Assembly: GCA_023664775.1 (NCBI GenBank)
Contig: JAMPEW010000011.1
Location: forward strand, 1 to 64,000
DNA: 64,000 nt
Direction: 5' to 3'
From: Clostridium sp.
GTDB lineage: Bacteria; Bacillota; Clostridia; Lachnospirales; Lachnospiraceae
Part shown: positions 61,592 through 64,000 of the stretch, piece after piece
Layout: each line of letters opens with the position of its first letter
Numbering within the stretch: the stretch's first letter is position 1
Position numbers and translations under genes: made by a program
Notes under the pieces: generated by a model
Told to the model about the DNA's origin: nothing
The model's database searches: none
The model's input: the letters and a program-made list of their open reading frames with translations, nothing else

Positions 61592-63133
61592 ATGAGTAGA
61601 AAACCTGTAGTTTTAATGGTACTTGACGGATATGGTCTTAGTGACAAAAAAGAAGGCAATGCAATTGCCATGGCAAACACGCCTGTTATGGATAAGCTTA
61701 TGGCAGAGGCAGCATTTGCAAGAGGAAATGCATCAGGGCTTCATGTAGGACTTCCTGACGGACAGATGGGAAATTCCGAGGTTGGACATATGAATATCGG
61801 TGCAGGAAGAATTATTTATCAGGAGCTTACAAGAATAACAAAGTCAATCGAGGATGGAGATTTCTTTGACAACGAGGAAATGCTTGCTGCAATCAAAAAC
61901 TGCAAGGAGCATAACTCGGATTTACATCTTTGGGGACTTCTTTCAGATGGCGGCGTACACAGCCACAATACACATCTTTATGCAATCCTTGAGCTTTGCA
62001 AAAGACGGGGGCTTTCCAATGTATATGTTCATCCGTTCTTTGATGGCAGAGATACGCCGCCGGCATCGGGCAAGGAATATCTTGAGGAGCTGATTGCTAA
62101 GATGAAGGAAATCGGCGTAGGCAAGGTTGCTTCCATGTCGGGACGTTACTACGCAATGGACAGGGATAACAGATGGGACAGAGTAGAGCTTGCATATAAA
62201 TCACTTGTAACAGGCGAGGGTGTACAGGCTGAGGACCCTGTTTTGGCAATGCAGGAGTCCTACGATAAGGAGGTATATGACGAGTTCGTTTTACCTACTG
62301 TCATAACGGAAAACGGCAAGCCTGTTTCACTTGTAAAGCCGAATGATTCCGTAATATTCTTCAATTTCAGACCTGACAGGGCAAGAGAGATAACAAGAGC
62401 TTTTTGTTGTGATGAGTTTGACGGCTTTGCAAGGCCAAACGGACGCATGCCGCTTGTATATGTATGCTTTAAGGACTATGACGAGACGATACCGAACAAG
62501 CTTGTTGCATTTAAGAAGGAGGAGGTATCAAATACCTTTGGTGAGTATCTTGCTGCCTGCGGCAAAACACAGCTTCGTCTTGCCGAGACGGAAAAATATG
62601 CACACGTTACATTTTTCTTTAACGGCGGTGTTGAGGAGCCAAACAAGGATGAGTCAAGGATTCTTGTGAAATCACCTGCGGTTGCGACCTATGACCTCCA
62701 GCCGGAGATGAGTGCACCAGAGGTTGGCGTAGACCTTGTTGAGGCGATTAAGTCAGATAAATATGATGTAATCGTGATTAATTTTGCAAATCCTGACATG
62801 GTTGGACATACAGGCGTAATCCCTGCGGCAATCAAGGCTGTTGAGCGTGTTGACCAGTGCGTGGGAGCTGCCGCTGAAGCCGTAAAGGAGGTGGGAGGCG
62901 TCCTGTTTGTCTGTGCCGACCACGGAAATGCAGAGCAGATGATTAACTATGAGACAGGCGAGCCGCATACGGCACATACTACAAATCAGGTGCCTTTTAT
63001 CCTTTACAATTATGAGGATGGCGTTAAGCTTCGCGAGGGAGGCTGTCTTGCTGACATCGTTCCTACTCTGCTTGAGATACTTGAGCTTCCACAGCCTAAG
63101 GAAATGACGGGCAAGTCGCTTATTGTGAGATAA
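61592..63133 (+). CDS. gpmI: 2,3-bisphosphoglycerate-independent phosphoglycerate mutase
   Basis: A 513-residue Mn2+-dependent enzyme of lower glycolysis. It belongs to the alkaline phosphatase superfamily: metal site MVLDGYGLSDKKEGNAIA, active-site Ser62 in MGNSEVGHMNIGAGR, and the C-terminal FVCADHGNAEQM and PHTAHTTNQVPF regions. It starts with ATG 61592 after AGGAG. Enolase, the next glycolytic step, begins after mscL at 63710. Confidence 0.96.
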   Translation: MSRKPVVLMVLDGYGLSDKKEGNAIAMANTPVMDKLMAEAAFARGNASGLHVGLPDGQMGNSEVGHMNIGAGRIIYQELTRITKSIEDGDFFDNEEMLAAIKNCKEHNSDLHLWGLLSDGGVHSHNTHLYAILELCKRRGLSNVYVHPFFDGRDTPPASGKEYLEELIAKMKEIGVGKVASMSGRYYAMDRDNRWDRVELAYKSLVTGEGVQAEDPVLAMQESYDKEVYDEFVLPTVITENGKPVSLVKPNDSVIFFNFRPDRAREITRAFCCDEFDGFARPNGRMPLVYVCFKDYDETIPNKLVAFKKEEVSNTFGEYLAACGKTQLRLAETEKYAHVTFFFNGGVEEPNKDESRILVKSPAVATYDLQPEMSAPEVGVDLVEAIKSDKYDVIVINFANPDMVGHTGVIPAAIKAVERVDQCVGAAAEAVKEVGGVLFVCADHGNAEQMINYETGEPHTAHTTNQVPFILYNYEDGVKLREGGCLADIVPTLLEILELPQPKEMTGKSLIVR

Positions 63134-63186
63134 ATTTAACTTTTGTGGCAATTGAGTGTTTATTTGTAGTAGGAAGGAGAAAACAA

Positions 63187-63597
63187 ATGAAAAAGTTTTT
63201 GCAGGAATTTAAGGAATTTGCACTGAAGGGTAATGTTATGGATCTTGCCATCGGTGTGATTATCGGTGCGGCATTTCAGAGCATTGTTACTGCCTTTACC
63301 GAGTGCGTAATTAATCCGCTTATCAACAGCTTAGGCGGTGCCGAGGTTGCAGGTCATATTGAGATATTTAACACCGGACAGTACATTGAATATGGCGCGC
63401 TTATCACTGCAATTATAAATTTCATTATAATGGCATTTGTGCTGTTTCTGATGATGAAGGCGATAAATAAGCTTATGGCTGCAGGCAAGAAAAAAGAGGA
63501 AGCAGTAGAGACAAAGACAACGAAGGAATGCCCATATTGCAAGTCAGAAATTCATATTGATGCCACAAAATGTCCGCACTGTACCTCTGACGTGTAA
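63187..63597 (+). CDS. mscL: Large-conductance mechanosensitive channel MscL with zinc-ribbon tail
   Basis: A 136-residue channel that opens under membrane tension during osmotic downshock. The N-terminal helix and first membrane helix are conserved (LQEFKEFALKGNVMDLAIGV, IIGAAFQSIV). A second helix is ALITAIINFIIMAFVLFLMM. The C-terminus carries an added zinc ribbon (ECPYC and KCPHC pairs). ATG 63187 follows AGGAGA; the in-frame 63145 start is weaker. The normal length of the channel part supports this. Confidence 0.94.
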   Translation: MKKFLQEFKEFALKGNVMDLAIGVIIGAAFQSIVTAFTECVINPLINSLGGAEVAGHIEIFNTGQYIEYGALITAIINFIIMAFVLFLMMKAINKLMAAGKKKEEAVETKTTKECPYCKSEIHIDATKCPHCTSDV

Positions 63598-63697
63598 AAA
63601 ATTATACGGATAAACACAATTTTAAAGAAAAATGTATAAACGCAGGCGACACTGCACATACTTTTCATAGGTAAAACCGGACAAAGGTCTAATTTGA

Positions 63698-64000
<303 letters not shown>

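Overview
The window is a 64 kb piece of a low-GC Gram-positive chromosome, most likely a gut or rumen member of the Lachnospiraceae (Clostridia). The evidence is the L27 precursor with a cleavable N-terminus next to its protease Prp, the rnc-smc-ftsY and L21-Prp-L27-ObgE blocks in Firmicutes order, AGGAGG-type ribosome sites, a GH3 beta-glucosidase with the reversed domain order known from rumen Clostridia, and the TPP-controlled ThiXYZ-type importer. The genus cannot be fixed from the sequence alone. Almost every gene lies on the + strand; only two genes (4978-5817) are on the minus strand.

Layout. 1-700: tail of an unknown gene, a region of gene remnants (GNAT fragment, operator-like repeats) and a strong terminator. 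0.7-5 kb: GH3 glycosidase and a MATE exporter. 5-9.8 kb: accessory region with three small HTH regulators, an unknown protein, and a regulator/PLDc_N/ABC-2 exporter operon. 9.8-14.7 kb: a DUF512 radical-SAM-like protein, a small cysteine-rich lipoprotein, then a TPP riboswitch heading a thiamine-precursor uptake operon. 14.8-18 kb: metallophosphoesterase and an L,D-transpeptidase with a repetitive charged N-terminus. 18-22 kb: cobalamin-dependent methionine synthase lacking the reactivation domain, then IlvN and IlvC. 22-31.8 kb: chemoreceptor, zinc-finger membrane protein, PolA, CoaE, a large FtsA-like ATPase and a diguanylate cyclase. 31.8-41.2 kb: Pta-AckA, L32, PlsX, RNase III, SMC, FtsY. 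41.4-48.3 kb: threonine ammonia-lyase, an ASKHA protein related to corrinoid activators, serine hydrolase, metallo-beta-lactamase, and the ACT/UPF0210 pair. 48.3-58.1 kb: a conserved block of TIGR03960 radical SAM, DUF2344, RNase E/G, L21, Prp, L27, ObgE, YhbY, NadD, YqeK and RsfS, interrupted by a CmpB-like membrane protein and a broken ABC ATPase. 58-64 kb: HD-GYP protein, an unknown protein, MIF-like tautomerase, anchored GH5 cellulase, GpmI, MscL and the start of enolase.

The content is mainly housekeeping: ribosome parts and ribosome assembly, DNA replication, chromosome and membrane-targeting functions, acetate formation from acetyl-CoA, lower glycolysis, and branched-chain amino acid and methionine synthesis. 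Two plant-polysaccharide hydrolases and c-di-GMP genes fit a fibre-associated gut lifestyle.

The least expected structure is a family of palindromic intergenic elements with shared terminal inverted repeats (consensus about TAATTGYGAAACT). Two full copies bracket ftsY (39980-40127 and 41182-41410) and a possible short degenerate relative follows obgE (56063-56105). They look like non-autonomous mobile or hairpin elements. No tRNA, rRNA, CRISPR array or intact transposase was seen.
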